Positions 26,359 to 35,650 of a DNA stretch of 63,968 bases are shown in pieces. Position 1 is the stretch's first letter, and every line of letters begins with the position of its first letter. The stretch comes from SIG78 sp045635745 (GTDB lineage: Bacteria > Verrucomicrobiota > Lentisphaeria > Victivallales > Victivallaceae), in NCBI GenBank assembly GCA_045635745.1, contig JAZTWG010000040.1:1-63968 (forward strand), in the 5' to 3' direction. The notes beneath the pieces are model-generated. The model searched no databases. It had not been told where the DNA came from and worked only from the letters and a program-made list of their open reading frames with translations. A program made the position numbers and the translations under genes.

Positions 26359-27384
26359 ATGGGTAAAGTAGAAGAACTTACTGATAAATTGCGTGAACTG
26401 CTTGCCTCCGGGGCTTTCCCTGCCGGGGCAAGATTTCCTTCGGAATACGAATTGCAGGAGAGGTTTTCTGTATCGCGGGCAACCGCCAATAAAGCTGCGG
26501 CCCTGCTTGCTGCCGAAGGTTTGCTGGAACGCGGCAAGCGTGGAAGCGGTACTTTTGTAAAAAAAATAATACAGTTCCCCCGCGGGTGGATCGCCGCGCT
26601 CGAAGATTTCAAACACCCCTATAATATGGGGATGATTGCCGGTGCGGCACAGGAGGCTTTTGCTCAGGGGTATATGCTTTCGGTTTTCCGGCCGGAAATC
26701 AGCGGTATGGGCAGTATTGTCAATAAATTACGTTCATCCGATTGTCTCGGGGTACTGGGTGTATCTTATCAGCTGGAGGCATTTCCGGCAGATTTTGACA
26801 AGCCGGTGATCTATCTGGATTGCGGAATGGAGTCCCAGCCGGGGCGGTTGACTCATTCGGTGATGTGTGATAATTACGGAGCGGCTTTTGAAATGATGAG
26901 CAAAGTCATATCATCCGGCAAAAAGGAAGTTGTTATGCTGGGGATCGAAAGCAGCATCAACCGCAAATACCGTATGCGGGGTTTTGCTGATGCTATGGAT
27001 AAATTCAATGTGGAAAATGTGGAAAAACGCAAATTTGTCATGCATCATGGCTCCCGGCATGAAGTCAAACTTGCTTTGCAGAAAATAATGCGTTCGTATC
27101 CCGGAGTGGATTTTATCGTTACCGACAGCGACGATATTGTTTTCAACATTATGCAAGTGTGGGCAAGCGAAGATTTTTCGTGGCGCAACCGCATTGGTAT
27201 CAGCGGCTTCGGTAATGTTCACGGTATAGCTGATCTGCACAACATTCCCAGCGTGAACCAGCATCCGTGGCACATCGGGGTCGAGGCTGTGAAGGCTCTG
27301 CTGGATATAGTAAAAAATGGCGAACCGGAACACTCGATTGCAATCGAAGTTCCGGCCGAAGTGGTAAATACCGGCTATATTTGA
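26359..27384 (+). CDS. GntR-type transcriptional regulator with LacI-like sensor domain
   Basis: 341 residues. Residues 1-70 are a GntR winged helix (FPSEYELQERFSVSRATANK, then the wing GKRGSGTFV). Residues about 85-340 form a LacI/periplasmic-binding-type sugar-sensing domain (NMGMIAGAAQEAF, VMLGIESS, IGISGFGN, VNQHPWHIG). It belongs to the same architecture as the regulator at 12565. Divergent from the esterase-GH29-pseudopilin operon, which it most likely controls in response to a released sugar. Confidence 0.88.
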   Translation: MGKVEELTDKLRELLASGAFPAGARFPSEYELQERFSVSRATANKAAALLAAEGLLERGKRGSGTFVKKIIQFPRGWIAALEDFKHPYNMGMIAGAAQEAFAQGYMLSVFRPEISGMGSIVNKLRSSDCLGVLGVSYQLEAFPADFDKPVIYLDCGMESQPGRLTHSVMCDNYGAAFEMMSKVISSGKKEVVMLGIESSINRKYRMRGFADAMDKFNVENVEKRKFVMHHGSRHEVKLALQKIMRSYPGVDFIVTDSDDIVFNIMQVWASEDFSWRNRIGISGFGNVHGIADLHNIPSVNQHPWHIGVEAVKALLDIVKNGEPEHSIAIEVPAEVVNTGYI

Positions 27385-27584
27385 ACAGATCCGGAAAATA
27401 TATCTGCAAAAAATATTTCATTTGTTTCTTAATACTGCCAGCTGCATAAGGTTGTTTTCCGGCCATTGCGCTGGAGCGGAGAAAGTTTTTTGCAGGTTTT
27501 GCAAGTTCTGTCGATTGCAGAAGAGAAAAGCAGTTTCTGTTTCTGATCGTCAGAGCTTGAAAATGCAAATTTTGATAAAGGGAT

Positions 27585-27612
27585 TTGATTTTTGAGCCGG
27601 ATATGCTATATT
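27585..27612 (+). promoter_or_regulatory. Promoter of the nitrilase-family gene
   Basis: TTGATT (27585-27590), 16-bp spacer, TATATT (27607-27612), about 30 bp upstream of the ATG at 27644. The remaining 200 bp after the regulator gene hold nothing I can identify. Confidence 0.6.
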
Positions 27613-27643
27613 TCACCCTTGATTCAAGCATGGAGTGTATTTT

Positions 27644-28453
27644 ATGAATGTTGCAATAGTACAAGTACCTTATCCCCAGCCGGGTGAGGCATTGAAAACG
27701 CTGCAATGGCAAATTGATTTGTTGAATAATTGGAGTGAAAAATCTACTGATTTGATAATTTTTCCCGAAAATGCCAACTGTACCGGTTATACCGACAAAG
27801 CCAATATGCTGGAGCTTATCAATAATCAGGGGAAACTTTTTGAGCAGGCCATGGAAGAAACTGCCAGACGGATCAACTGCACCATCGTTTCCGGGCTTAT
27901 GACGATCGACAAAAAAGGGGTTTTACGCAATCGGCTGGCAGTTTTTCCGCCGGATGGGGAAAGATTTACTCCTTACACCAAAGTGCATCTGGTTGAGCCG
28001 GAGATCGCCAAAGGTATCGAAGCCGGGGCGGGAGCGACTGTTTTTGAGTACAAAGGCGTGCGTTACGGTGCGGCGATCTGTTTTGATTACTACTTTCCTG
28101 AACTTTTTGTGGAATATGCCAAACAGCGTATCGATGTTATGATCATCGCCAGCCATCAGCGGCAGGAACGCCCCGAGATTCTGGACTTTGTGACCCGGGC
28201 CCGAGCTTTTGACCTGGGCTGTACGGTGCTGCGCGCCGCACCGGCAATGTATACTCCCGCGGTGGGCGGTAAAAGCATGGCCGTTGCGCCGGATGGTACG
28301 GTAATCGCCGATGCCGGCGGCGTGCCGTGTGTGCTGGAATGCAAAATTGATCCGGCAAAACGTTTCACGCGCCCCGCATCATACGGTGAACCGGATAAAA
28401 TCATTGACTACCGGGAAGCATTGCTGCTTTCCCGGAGTCATGTGGATAAGTGA
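27644..28453 (+). CDS. Carbon-nitrogen hydrolase (nitrilase superfamily)
   Basis: 269 residues from the ATG at 27644, preceded by GGAG. An in-frame ATG nine bases upstream is less well placed. The catalytic Glu-Lys-Cys triad is clear: E42 in IIFPEN, K113 in YTKVHL, C146 in AAICFDYYFPE. The family hydrolyses amides, N-carbamoyl groups or nitriles in the cytoplasm; the substrate cannot be read from the sequence. It stands alone downstream of the GntR-type regulator and is convergent with the SGNH hydrolase (3 bp apart). Confidence 0.9.
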   Translation: MNVAIVQVPYPQPGEALKTLQWQIDLLNNWSEKSTDLIIFPENANCTGYTDKANMLELINNQGKLFEQAMEETARRINCTIVSGLMTIDKKGVLRNRLAVFPPDGERFTPYTKVHLVEPEIAKGIEAGAGATVFEYKGVRYGAAICFDYYFPELFVEYAKQRIDVMIIASHQRQERPEILDFVTRARAFDLGCTVLRAAPAMYTPAVGGKSMAVAPDGTVIADAGGVPCVLECKIDPAKRFTRPASYGEPDKIIDYREALLLSRSHVDK

Positions 28454-28456
28454 TTT

Positions 28457-29371
28457 TCAAAGCGCCTTTTTTATGGCAGCAGTCAGGGCGGCAGCGTAGA
28501 TTTCCATGCCCTGATCGTTGGGGTGTACTCCGTCAATAAAGAGCTTGTCATCTTTCGGGAAAATATCGTTGCCTTCGATCAGGATTACTCCCGGGCAGTG
28601 CTGCTGTTCTTCGCGGATGATATTGCTGTAAAGTTCCCGGCGGCTTTCCCATTCGGCGGTGGTGGGAATAGGTGTTACGATAAATGCTTTGCCGGAAGAA
28701 TTCTTCAGTATTTCCAGCACTTTGCGGGTGCGTTTCCGGAAAAGCTCCGGCGCAATATTCTGCGCGGTATCATTGGCTCCAAACTCAACAATGGTAACAG
28801 CTCCATTGAGTTTGACTGCTCCGGCTGCCGGGATTGGCTGCATGACGGCTCCGCCGACGGAGAGATTGTGCAGTTCCATACCCAGATTGCGTGCGGTAAT
28901 TACCCCCAGTGCTCTGGAGGGTGTGGAGCAGGTCATGCCCTGCATGATGGAGTCGCCGCAAAGCACCAGCTTGGGGAGTTTTTCTGCAATGGGCAAAACA
29001 ACACAATCATTATCCACTGCCACTTCCAGCGCCGTGAGTGTCAGCAGGTGCGGAAAATGGATCACTACTGTTTTTTCTCCGCTGCCGAGTTCCAGCTCGT
29101 GAGGACCTTCGCCATCGAGAGTGGTAAGGTGGTTGTTGACAAAAATATCGGTCGTATAAATGTTGCGGGCAAATTGACCGAAAGTCATGGCTATCTTGAG
29201 TTTTGCCGTATCGGTTTTAAACTGCATGGTTACGGCGGAGGGACATTCGGCGCGGAGATATGCCACATTGCTGTAACTGTAAAAATCCAGAAGCTCTTTG
29301 CTCATACGGATAAGCGGTGCAACGGTTCCGGTGAAAAGCTCCGGAGTGTTCTGCCAGTCGATTTTTTTCAT
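28457..29371 (-). CDS. SGNH/GDSL-family hydrolase
   Basis: 304 residues from the ATG at 29371. Neither this ATG nor the upstream in-frame one at 29434 has a good ribosome site. Residues 1-130 form a beta-sandwich. The SGNH domain starts KLVLCGDSIMQG with nucleophile S141. FGANDTAQ (block III) and DGVHPNDQG (block V with Asp and His) complete it. Two-domain SGNH proteins of this type are carbohydrate esterases in other bacteria. Probably cytoplasmic because no signal peptide is seen. Convergent with the nitrilase gene. Confidence 0.8.
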   Translation of the reverse strand: MKKIDWQNTPELFTGTVAPLIRMSKELLDFYSYSNVAYLRAECPSAVTMQFKTDTAKLKIAMTFGQFARNIYTTDIFVNNHLTTLDGEGPHELELGSGEKTVVIHFPHLLTLTALEVAVDNDCVVLPIAEKLPKLVLCGDSIMQGMTCSTPSRALGVITARNLGMELHNLSVGGAVMQPIPAAGAVKLNGAVTIVEFGANDTAQNIAPELFRKRTRKVLEILKNSSGKAFIVTPIPTTAEWESRRELYSNIIREEQQHCPGVILIEGNDIFPKDDKLFIDGVHPNDQGMEIYAAALTAAIKKAL

Positions 29372-29521
29372 GGTGAGACCAAATTTTTTTATTGTTGTAA
29401 AGTTTGAGTGTTTTACTCGTGTAATATACCACATTTCAACAAAAAATCAATATCTCTCCCCCAAGTTGATGGTTTATTGAAAATAAACTTAAAAAATTAT
29501 ATAAAAAAGCCGGAAATACAT

Positions 29522-29550
29522 TTGACCTTGCAGAAAAAGCAAGTTATGTT
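29522..29550 (+). promoter_or_regulatory. Promoter of the rhamnose operon
   Basis: TTGACC (29522-29527), 17-bp spacer, TATGTT (29545-29550), about 60 bp upstream of the rhaA start. Confidence 0.65.
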
Positions 29551-29608
29551 ATCAGTCAGTATGATTTGAGTTCATTACATAACTATAAAAAATTTGCAGG
29601 AGGTTCAA

Positions 29609-30850
29609 ATGTCATTATACAGTGAAACTGAAAAAGTCTACCGGGCTTTGGGCGTGGATGTGGAGTCCGCTTTCCGGCGGGTTGCCGGAATACCTGTTTC
29701 GCTCCATTGCTGGCAGGGCGACGATGTTCGCGGATTTGAAAATGCCGGTTCGCTGGATGGTGGTATTGCGGTTACCGGTAATTACCCCGGCAGCGCCCGC
29801 AATCCGGAAGAGCTGCGCGGCGATATTGATAAAGTTATGAGTCTGGTGCCGGGCAAAAAGCGGCTCAATGTGCACGCGCTTTATGCCGAGTTTGACAAAA
29901 CCGGCAAAGTGGAACGCAATGAGCTGACGGTTGAAAATTTCCGCAACTGGATGGATTGGAGCCGGACCAACGATATTGCTCTGGACTTCAACCCCACCTT
30001 TTTCGCTCATCCGATGGCCGCCGATGGTTTTACTTTGAGCAACGCCGATAAAGCTGTCCGCAAATACTGGATCGAACATGGTATAGCCTGCCGCCGGATC
30101 GCGGCTGAATTCGGTAAGGCTCAAGGCTCGGCATGCATCACCAATTTCTGGACTCCGGATGGCTTCAAGGATACACCTTTTGACCGCGAAGCACCCCGCG
30201 CAAGGCTTAAAGATTCGCTGGATGAGATTTTTGCCGTACAGATCGATGAAAATTATAACCGCGATGCTGTGGAAAGCAAACTTTTCGGTATCGGCGCAGA
30301 ATCCTGTACTGTTGGCAGCCATGAATTTTACATGGGGTATTGCATGAAAAACAACAAGATGGTGTGTCTGGATGCCGGGCATTTCCACCCCACAGAAGTT
30401 ATTTCCGATAAGATCTCCAGCGTGCTTCTGTTCTCCGATGAACTTTTGCTCCATGTCAGCCGCGGCGTCCGGTGGGATAGCGACCATGTGGTGACTTTGA
30501 ATGACGAACTTTATGCCATTGCACAGGAAATAATCCGCCACAACTACGACAAACGTGTGCACATCGGTTTGGATTACTTCGATGCTTCGATCAACCGCAT
30601 AGGCGCATGGGCGATCGGCGCCAGAGCTATGCAGAAAGCTCTGCTTGCCGCCGCGCTGGAACCGGTTGATCTGTTGCGCGAAGCCGAAGAAAAAGGCGAT
30701 AATACCAGCCGTCTGGCACTGCTGGAAGACTTCAAAACGCTGCCGTTCGGTGCGGTTTGGGAGGCTTATTGCGAGTACTGCAAGGTTCCCGGCTTCAGCT
30801 GGCTCGATCAGGTTAAAGAGTACGAAAAAACAGTTTTGAATAAACGTTGA
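29609..30850 (+). CDS. rhaA: L-rhamnose isomerase
   Basis: 413 residues from the ATG at 29609, set by GCAGGAGG seven bases upstream. It has the family blocks VSLHCWQGDDV near 25-35, LDFNPTFFAHP, and the metal and substrate ligands in CLDAGHFHPTE and LLHVSRGVRWDSDHV. It converts L-rhamnose to L-rhamnulose in the cytoplasm. First gene of a four-gene operon (rhaA, aldolase-SDR fusion, PHP protein, rhaB) with short gaps. Length and motifs are normal. Confidence 0.95.
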   Translation: MSLYSETEKVYRALGVDVESAFRRVAGIPVSLHCWQGDDVRGFENAGSLDGGIAVTGNYPGSARNPEELRGDIDKVMSLVPGKKRLNVHALYAEFDKTGKVERNELTVENFRNWMDWSRTNDIALDFNPTFFAHPMAADGFTLSNADKAVRKYWIEHGIACRRIAAEFGKAQGSACITNFWTPDGFKDTPFDREAPRARLKDSLDEIFAVQIDENYNRDAVESKLFGIGAESCTVGSHEFYMGYCMKNNKMVCLDAGHFHPTEVISDKISSVLLFSDELLLHVSRGVRWDSDHVVTLNDELYAIAQEIIRHNYDKRVHIGLDYFDASINRIGAWAIGARAMQKALLAAALEPVDLLREAEEKGDNTSRLALLEDFKTLPFGAVWEAYCEYCKVPGFSWLDQVKEYEKTVLNKR

Positions 30851-30873
30851 AATATCAACCAAAGGATTTAATG

Positions 30874-32763
30874 ATGCTTAAAACTATCACCCGGCTGTCC
30901 AATATTCTGGGCAGCGATCCGGAATTTGTGCTTGCCGGCGGCGGCAACACTTCGTGCAAAGATGAAAAATTTCTGTATGTGAAACCCTCCGGTGTGAGTC
31001 TGGCCAAGATCACCGAAAGCGACTTTGTCAAGATGGATCGCTCTATTATCCGCGAGTGTTTTGCCTGGAATGAGTTTGCCGATGCTTCCGAGCGCGAAGC
31101 CAAGATCAAAAGTCTTATGGCCTACGCGGTAGCGCCCGGTTCTGCCGGACGGCCCTCGGTGGAAGCTCCGCTGCACGAAATCATGGATTTCAAATACGTT
31201 GTGCATCTGCATCCGGCGTTGGTCAATGGTATGACTTGCGGTAAGCTCGGTGCCGAAAAATGTGCGGAGCTCTTTCCCGAAGCTTTGTGGGTGGAATATG
31301 TGGATCCAGGCTACACTCTTGCCAAAGTAGTTTATGAACGCGTTGAAGCCTGCAAAAAAGCCAAAGGCAAAACTCCTGACGTGATCTTTCTGCAGAACCA
31401 CGGCGTATTTGTCGGCGGCAATGAAGAAATGGATGTGGTCAAAACTTATGGCGACATTATGGGCCGTCTGCAGGAATATTATACTCAAAATAATGTTGAT
31501 TACGCACCCGTCGAAGCCGGCGAACCCGATATGGATACGGTCATGAATAATGCACCGCTGCTGCGCGGTTATCTGGCCGCTGCCGGCAGCGTGGCAACGG
31601 TAAAAAGCGCACTGGCTTTTACTCCTGCCGCCGGTCCGCTGACCCCCGACCATATTGTCTATGCCAAGAGTTTTGCGCTTACTTGCAATGAAGTTTCTGC
31701 CGATGCTGTTGCGGAATTTGAAAAATGCAAAGGCTACAAACCCAAAGTTGTATGTGTGCCCGGCAAAGCTGTTTTTGCCGCCGGCAATAACGCATCCGGT
31801 GCCGCTACTACGCTGGCTCTGGCTTTGGATGGTGCGCGGGTTGAACGCCTTGCCGGAGCTTTCGGCGGGGTTAATTATATAAGCGATGCTCATCGTGAAT
31901 TCATTGAAAACTGGGAAGTTGAGTCTTACCGCAGCAAAGTAACTGCCGGCAGCGCCAAAAGACTTACCGGTAAAGTAGCGATCGTTACCGGCGGTGCACA
32001 GGGATTCGGTTACGGTATAGCCGAAGTGCTCGCCGCCGCCGGTGCCGATGTGGTCATTGCCGATATGAATGTGGATGGCGCCAATGCCGCCGCCGCCAAA
32101 CTCGGCAGCGGAGCCAGCGGCGCGGCGGTGAATATTGCCGACGAAGATTCGGTGGCCGCCATGGTACAGAGCGTGGTGAAAACTTACGGTGGTGCGGACC
32201 TTTTTGTGGCCAACGCCGGGGTTTTGCGTGCCGGTTCGGTCAAGACTTTGAGTAAAAAGGATTGGGACTTTGTTACCAATATCAACTACAGCGGTTACTT
32301 TTTGTGCGTCAAGCACATTGCTCCGGTAATGGCATTGCAGAACAGTGCAACTGGTGCCTGGTGCGACATAGTGCAGGTCAACAGCAAATCCGGTCTGGTC
32401 GGCTCCAACCGCAACGGTGCTTATGCCGGCAGTAAGTTTGGCACCATCGGTCTGACCCAGAGTTTTGCACTGGAACTGGTGACAGACAGGATCAAGGTCA
32501 ACAGCGTCTGCCCCGGCAACTTCTTTGACGGCCCGCTGTGGAGCGATCCCGAAAAAGGTCTTTTTGTGCAGTATCTCAACGCCGGCAAAGTTCCCGGCGC
32601 CAAAACTGTTGCCGATGTCAAAGAGTTTTATGAAAAGCAAATTCCCATGCATCGCGGATGCCTCCCGGTTGACGTGGCCAAAGCCATTATTTATGCCGTG
32701 GAACAGCTCTACGAAACCGGGCAGGCTATTCCGGTTTCCGGCGGACAGGTTATGTTGAACTGA
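30874..32763 (+). CDS. Bifunctional rhamnulose-1-phosphate aldolase / short-chain dehydrogenase
   Basis: 629 residues from the second of two adjacent ATGs, seven bases after AAAGGA. Residues 1 to about 370 are a class II aldolase domain (FVLAGGGNTSCKD, zinc site VVHLHPALV and a later FLQNHG). Residues about 375-629 are an SDR domain: KVAIVTGGAQGFGYG for NAD binding and the Ser..Tyr-x3-Lys centre around QVNSKSG and AYAGSK. In this family the aldolase splits rhamnulose 1-phosphate into DHAP and lactaldehyde and the second domain oxidises or reduces the lactaldehyde. Similar fusions are about 690 residues, so this one is compact. Confidence 0.9.
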   Translation: MLKTITRLSNILGSDPEFVLAGGGNTSCKDEKFLYVKPSGVSLAKITESDFVKMDRSIIRECFAWNEFADASEREAKIKSLMAYAVAPGSAGRPSVEAPLHEIMDFKYVVHLHPALVNGMTCGKLGAEKCAELFPEALWVEYVDPGYTLAKVVYERVEACKKAKGKTPDVIFLQNHGVFVGGNEEMDVVKTYGDIMGRLQEYYTQNNVDYAPVEAGEPDMDTVMNNAPLLRGYLAAAGSVATVKSALAFTPAAGPLTPDHIVYAKSFALTCNEVSADAVAEFEKCKGYKPKVVCVPGKAVFAAGNNASGAATTLALALDGARVERLAGAFGGVNYISDAHREFIENWEVESYRSKVTAGSAKRLTGKVAIVTGGAQGFGYGIAEVLAAAGADVVIADMNVDGANAAAAKLGSGASGAAVNIADEDSVAAMVQSVVKTYGGADLFVANAGVLRAGSVKTLSKKDWDFVTNINYSGYFLCVKHIAPVMALQNSATGAWCDIVQVNSKSGLVGSNRNGAYAGSKFGTIGLTQSFALELVTDRIKVNSVCPGNFFDGPLWSDPEKGLFVQYLNAGKVPGAKTVADVKEFYEKQIPMHRGCLPVDVAKAIIYAVEQLYETGQAIPVSGGQVMLN

Positions 32764-32785
32764 TTTACAGAAAAGGATTTGTATT

Positions 32786-33934
32786 ATGGATATCAAGGCA
32801 TTGGAAAAAAGTCTGAATGATTTTGATCCGGCAGTGCGTAAGGCCGCTCTGCTGGAAGCTGCAGCCGCTTTTGAAAGCGGTGAAATCAAAGCTGCCAACC
32901 GCACCACGGCACACAATATGCATTGTCACTCGTTCTTTTCCTATAACGGCTATGGTTACAGCCCGAGCTATATAGTTTATCTGGCAAAGAAAATGGGGTT
33001 TTATGCCGTTGGACTGGTTGATTTTGATGTGCTTGACGGTGTGGATGAATTCCGCGAAGCACTCAAACTTTTGAAGGTTCGCGGTACCTGCGGCATGGAA
33101 ACGCGGGTTTTTATCCCCGAGCTGGCGGATAAAGAGATCAACTCGCCCGGCGAACCGGGAATAGCTTATCATCTGGGGTGTGGTTTCAAATCCGGCAAAG
33201 TTCCCGCCGCCCAGAAAGAGTTTGCCGAAATGCTGCGGAGAAATGCCAACAACCGTACCCGCAAAGTGGTGGATCTGGTCAATGGCTACCTTGCTCCGGT
33301 AGTGATTGATTTTGATGAAGTTGCCCAAAAGTACACTCCGTTCGGCAATGTTACCGAACGGCACGTCTGCAGCGCCTACCGCGATGCGGCAGCAGCGCTT
33401 TTTGCCGATGAAAGCGATCTGGCGAAATTCTGGAGCGAAAAGCTGGGTCTGGAGTTTGATGAGGCTGTTAAACTTATCGGTAATCCTGTGAAGCTCGAAG
33501 GCGTGATTCGCTCTAAAACCATGAAGTCCGGCGGTGCAGGCTATGTCAAACCCTCTCCGGAATCTTTTCCGACTCTGGAAGATATGAATAAATTTATTAC
33601 CGGATGCAAGGCTGTTCCCACGCTGGCGTGGCTGAATGGGCTTTCGGCAGGAGAAAATGATCTGGAAAAACTTATTGATCTGCATCAGCAGTATGGTACG
33701 GCAGCGGCAACGTTGATTCCTGCCCGCAATGTGGAAGGAGCCACTCCGGAAAAAACTGCCGCCTTGCAGAAAGAGCTTGACCGCTTTATTTTTGCCTGCG
33801 CCGATGCTGATCTGCCGCTGTTGGCCGGAACCGAAATGAATGCCCCCGGGCAGCTGCTGGTCGATGATTTTGAAAATCCGGCATTGAAAAAACATCTTGC
33901 GCTGCTGCTTTTGGGTGTGGATAACTTCTGTTGA
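32786..33934 (+). CDS. PHP-domain metal-dependent protein in the rhamnose operon
   Basis: 382 residues, no signal peptide. After a helical N-terminus it has MHCHSFFSYNGYGYSP with HxH at 46-48, the first metal-binding motif of the PHP superfamily. YAVGLVDFDVLDGVDEF follows at the usual distance. A Glu (GMETRVF) and C-terminal acidic and His residues could complete a metal site, although the later ligands are less regular. PHP proteins are phosphoesterases or other metal-dependent hydrolases. It sits between the aldolase fusion and rhaB, 22 bp and 7 bp away. A role in rhamnose phosphate handling is inferred only from position. Confidence 0.75.
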   Translation: MDIKALEKSLNDFDPAVRKAALLEAAAAFESGEIKAANRTTAHNMHCHSFFSYNGYGYSPSYIVYLAKKMGFYAVGLVDFDVLDGVDEFREALKLLKVRGTCGMETRVFIPELADKEINSPGEPGIAYHLGCGFKSGKVPAAQKEFAEMLRRNANNRTRKVVDLVNGYLAPVVIDFDEVAQKYTPFGNVTERHVCSAYRDAAAALFADESDLAKFWSEKLGLEFDEAVKLIGNPVKLEGVIRSKTMKSGGAGYVKPSPESFPTLEDMNKFITGCKAVPTLAWLNGLSAGENDLEKLIDLHQQYGTAAATLIPARNVEGATPEKTAALQKELDRFIFACADADLPLLAGTEMNAPGQLLVDDFENPALKKHLALLLLGVDNFC

Positions 33935-33941
33935 GGTATTT

Positions 33942-35423
33942 ATGGCTGATAAAAAATATTTTCTCGCATTTGACCTTGGTGCCTCTAGCGGCCGTGCCAT
34001 ACTTGGAGCATTGGAAAATGGTAAACTCGATCTGCAGGAAGTTCACCGTTTTGAAAACGGCCATAAGCGGGTCGGCGATTCGTTGTACTGGGATTACCCC
34101 ACTCTGGCTGAAGAGTTGAAAATCGGTTTAGGCAAAGCCGCTGCCATCACCAGAGACATTGCTGCAATAGGTATCGATACCTGGGGCGTGGACTATGTCT
34201 TGTTTGACCGCAGCAGTAAAGAGTTGGTGCGGTTGCCTTATCATTATCGCGATGAACGCGGCGACCGTGGGGTGGAAGCGGTCCGTAAAATCATCAGTCA
34301 GGATGATCTTTACAAACGCACCGGTATTCAGATGATGCCCTTCAATACGGTATATCAGCTTAAAGCTCACAGCATGGAACATCCCGGAGAACTGAAAAAC
34401 AGTACTTTTCTGCCGATTCCCGATGCTCTGGCTCTGGCGCTGGGCGGTGATTTTACTGCTGAATATACCCATGTTTCAACGGGTAATCTGCTGGATCCGG
34501 CCAAACGCTCATGGGATTGGGAGCTTATTGATATGCTGGGGCTGCCGCGGGAGATTTTCCCCGAAATCGTTCAGCCTTGCACCGTAGGCGGCAAACTTTC
34601 AGATGAATTGGCCGCAAAGTATGGTTTGAAAAATATACCTATAGTTAAAGTCGGTTCGCACGATACGGCAAGTGCCGTGGGCGCGGTGCCGGTGCCGGCC
34701 GGTGCCGATGCGGCGTATGTAAGCTGCGGGACCTGGGCGCTGTTGGGCTGCGAACTCGCAGATCCGTGCTGCGATGTAACCAAACAGACCTTTACCAACG
34801 AAGGCGGTCTGAACGGCAAGATCCGTTATCTGACCAATATCATGGGCTGCTGGCTGTTGCAGGAATGCCGCCGTGATTTCAAACTCCGCGGTATGGATGC
34901 AAGTTTTGATACGCTGGAAGCCATGGCTGAATCGGCAAAGCCGTGCGGATTTCTCTTCAATCCAAATTCGCCGGACTTTATGGCGCCGGATAATATGCCG
35001 GAACGGATCAAAAATTACTGCATAGCCACCAAACAGCCGGGCGCGGAAAATATGAGCGATGCGGCGATTTTGCGCGCGGTTTACGATTCGCTGGCGCTTT
35101 GCATGGCCGATAAACTTTTTGAATTGGAAAAGTGTGTCGGCAAAGAGTACAAAGTTTTGAATATCATTGGCGGCGGCACCAAAGACGGCCGCTTGATGAG
35201 CGAAACCGCTTCAGCAATCGGCAAACCGGTGGTAGCCGGTCCGATCGAAGCTACTGCCATTGGTAATATTCTGGCGCAGGCCGTAACGGTTGGAGCCATA
35301 GCCGATTGGGCAGAAGCCCGCAATGTGGTACGCAACAGTTTCCCGGTAGTGAATTACGAGCCGGATGCCGGTTTGCAGAAAATCTTTGCTGAAGGCATGA
35401 AGAAATTCAAAACTTTGGCGTAA
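33942..35423 (+). CDS. rhaB: Rhamnulokinase
   Basis: 493 residues from the ATG at 33942 (TGAGG upstream; it starts 7 bp after the PHP gene). It is a FGGY-family sugar kinase: FLAFDLGASSGRAI is the first ATP loop, AIGIDTWGVDYVLFD with catalytic Asp follows, then SHDTASAV and the C-terminal NIIGGGTKDGRLM adenosine loop. It phosphorylates L-rhamnulose at O1. Last gene of the operon. The message probably runs to the hairpin element at 35444-35500. Confidence 0.95.
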   Translation: MADKKYFLAFDLGASSGRAILGALENGKLDLQEVHRFENGHKRVGDSLYWDYPTLAEELKIGLGKAAAITRDIAAIGIDTWGVDYVLFDRSSKELVRLPYHYRDERGDRGVEAVRKIISQDDLYKRTGIQMMPFNTVYQLKAHSMEHPGELKNSTFLPIPDALALALGGDFTAEYTHVSTGNLLDPAKRSWDWELIDMLGLPREIFPEIVQPCTVGGKLSDELAAKYGLKNIPIVKVGSHDTASAVGAVPVPAGADAAYVSCGTWALLGCELADPCCDVTKQTFTNEGGLNGKIRYLTNIMGCWLLQECRRDFKLRGMDASFDTLEAMAESAKPCGFLFNPNSPDFMAPDNMPERIKNYCIATKQPGAENMSDAAILRAVYDSLALCMADKLFELEKCVGKEYKVLNIIGGGTKDGRLMSETASAIGKPVVAGPIEATAIGNILAQAVTVGAIADWAEARNVVRNSFPVVNYEPDAGLQKIFAEGMKKFKTLA

Positions 35424-35443
35424 AACAGTATAACGATAAAACG

Positions 35444-35500
35444 GGGCTGTTGCAAAACTTTCGCAGGGATTGCTTTTATTGTTTCAATAAAAGCAATCCC
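35444..35500. repeat. Hairpin repeat element, shortened copy
   Basis: A perfect 16-bp stem GGGATTGCTTTTATTG with its complement (35466-35481 and 35485-35500), loop TTT. On the minus strand it continues GCGAAAGTTTTGCAACAGCCCC, which matches the outer parts of the 63.4-kb copy but lacks that copy's second hairpin. Confidence 0.7.
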
Positions 35501-35597
35501 AACTTGTTTATTATAAGTAAATTGCAATATTTTTTTGTAAAAGTTAACGCTGTTGCAAGAAAAAAAACTAAAATATTCTGCTGCGGTTTGACAAAAT

Positions 35598-35638
35598 AAA
35601 AAAAAGGTTGCTGCAAACTTTTTTAAGGTTTTGCAACC
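35598..35638 (-). terminator. Terminator of the DUF2339-DUF3999 operon
   Basis: Minus strand GGTTGCAAAAC, loop, GTTTGCAGCAACC, then eight or nine T. It lies 13 bp beyond the DUF3999 stop. Confidence 0.75.
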
Positions 35639-35650
35639 CCCCGTTATTTT

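Noticed and set aside
30868..32916. 682-codon open frame on the minus strand opposite the aldolase-SDR fusion
   Set aside because: It is the antisense shadow of a clear two-domain enzyme, has low-complexity Gly/Phe-rich composition, no ribosome site and no recognisable motif.
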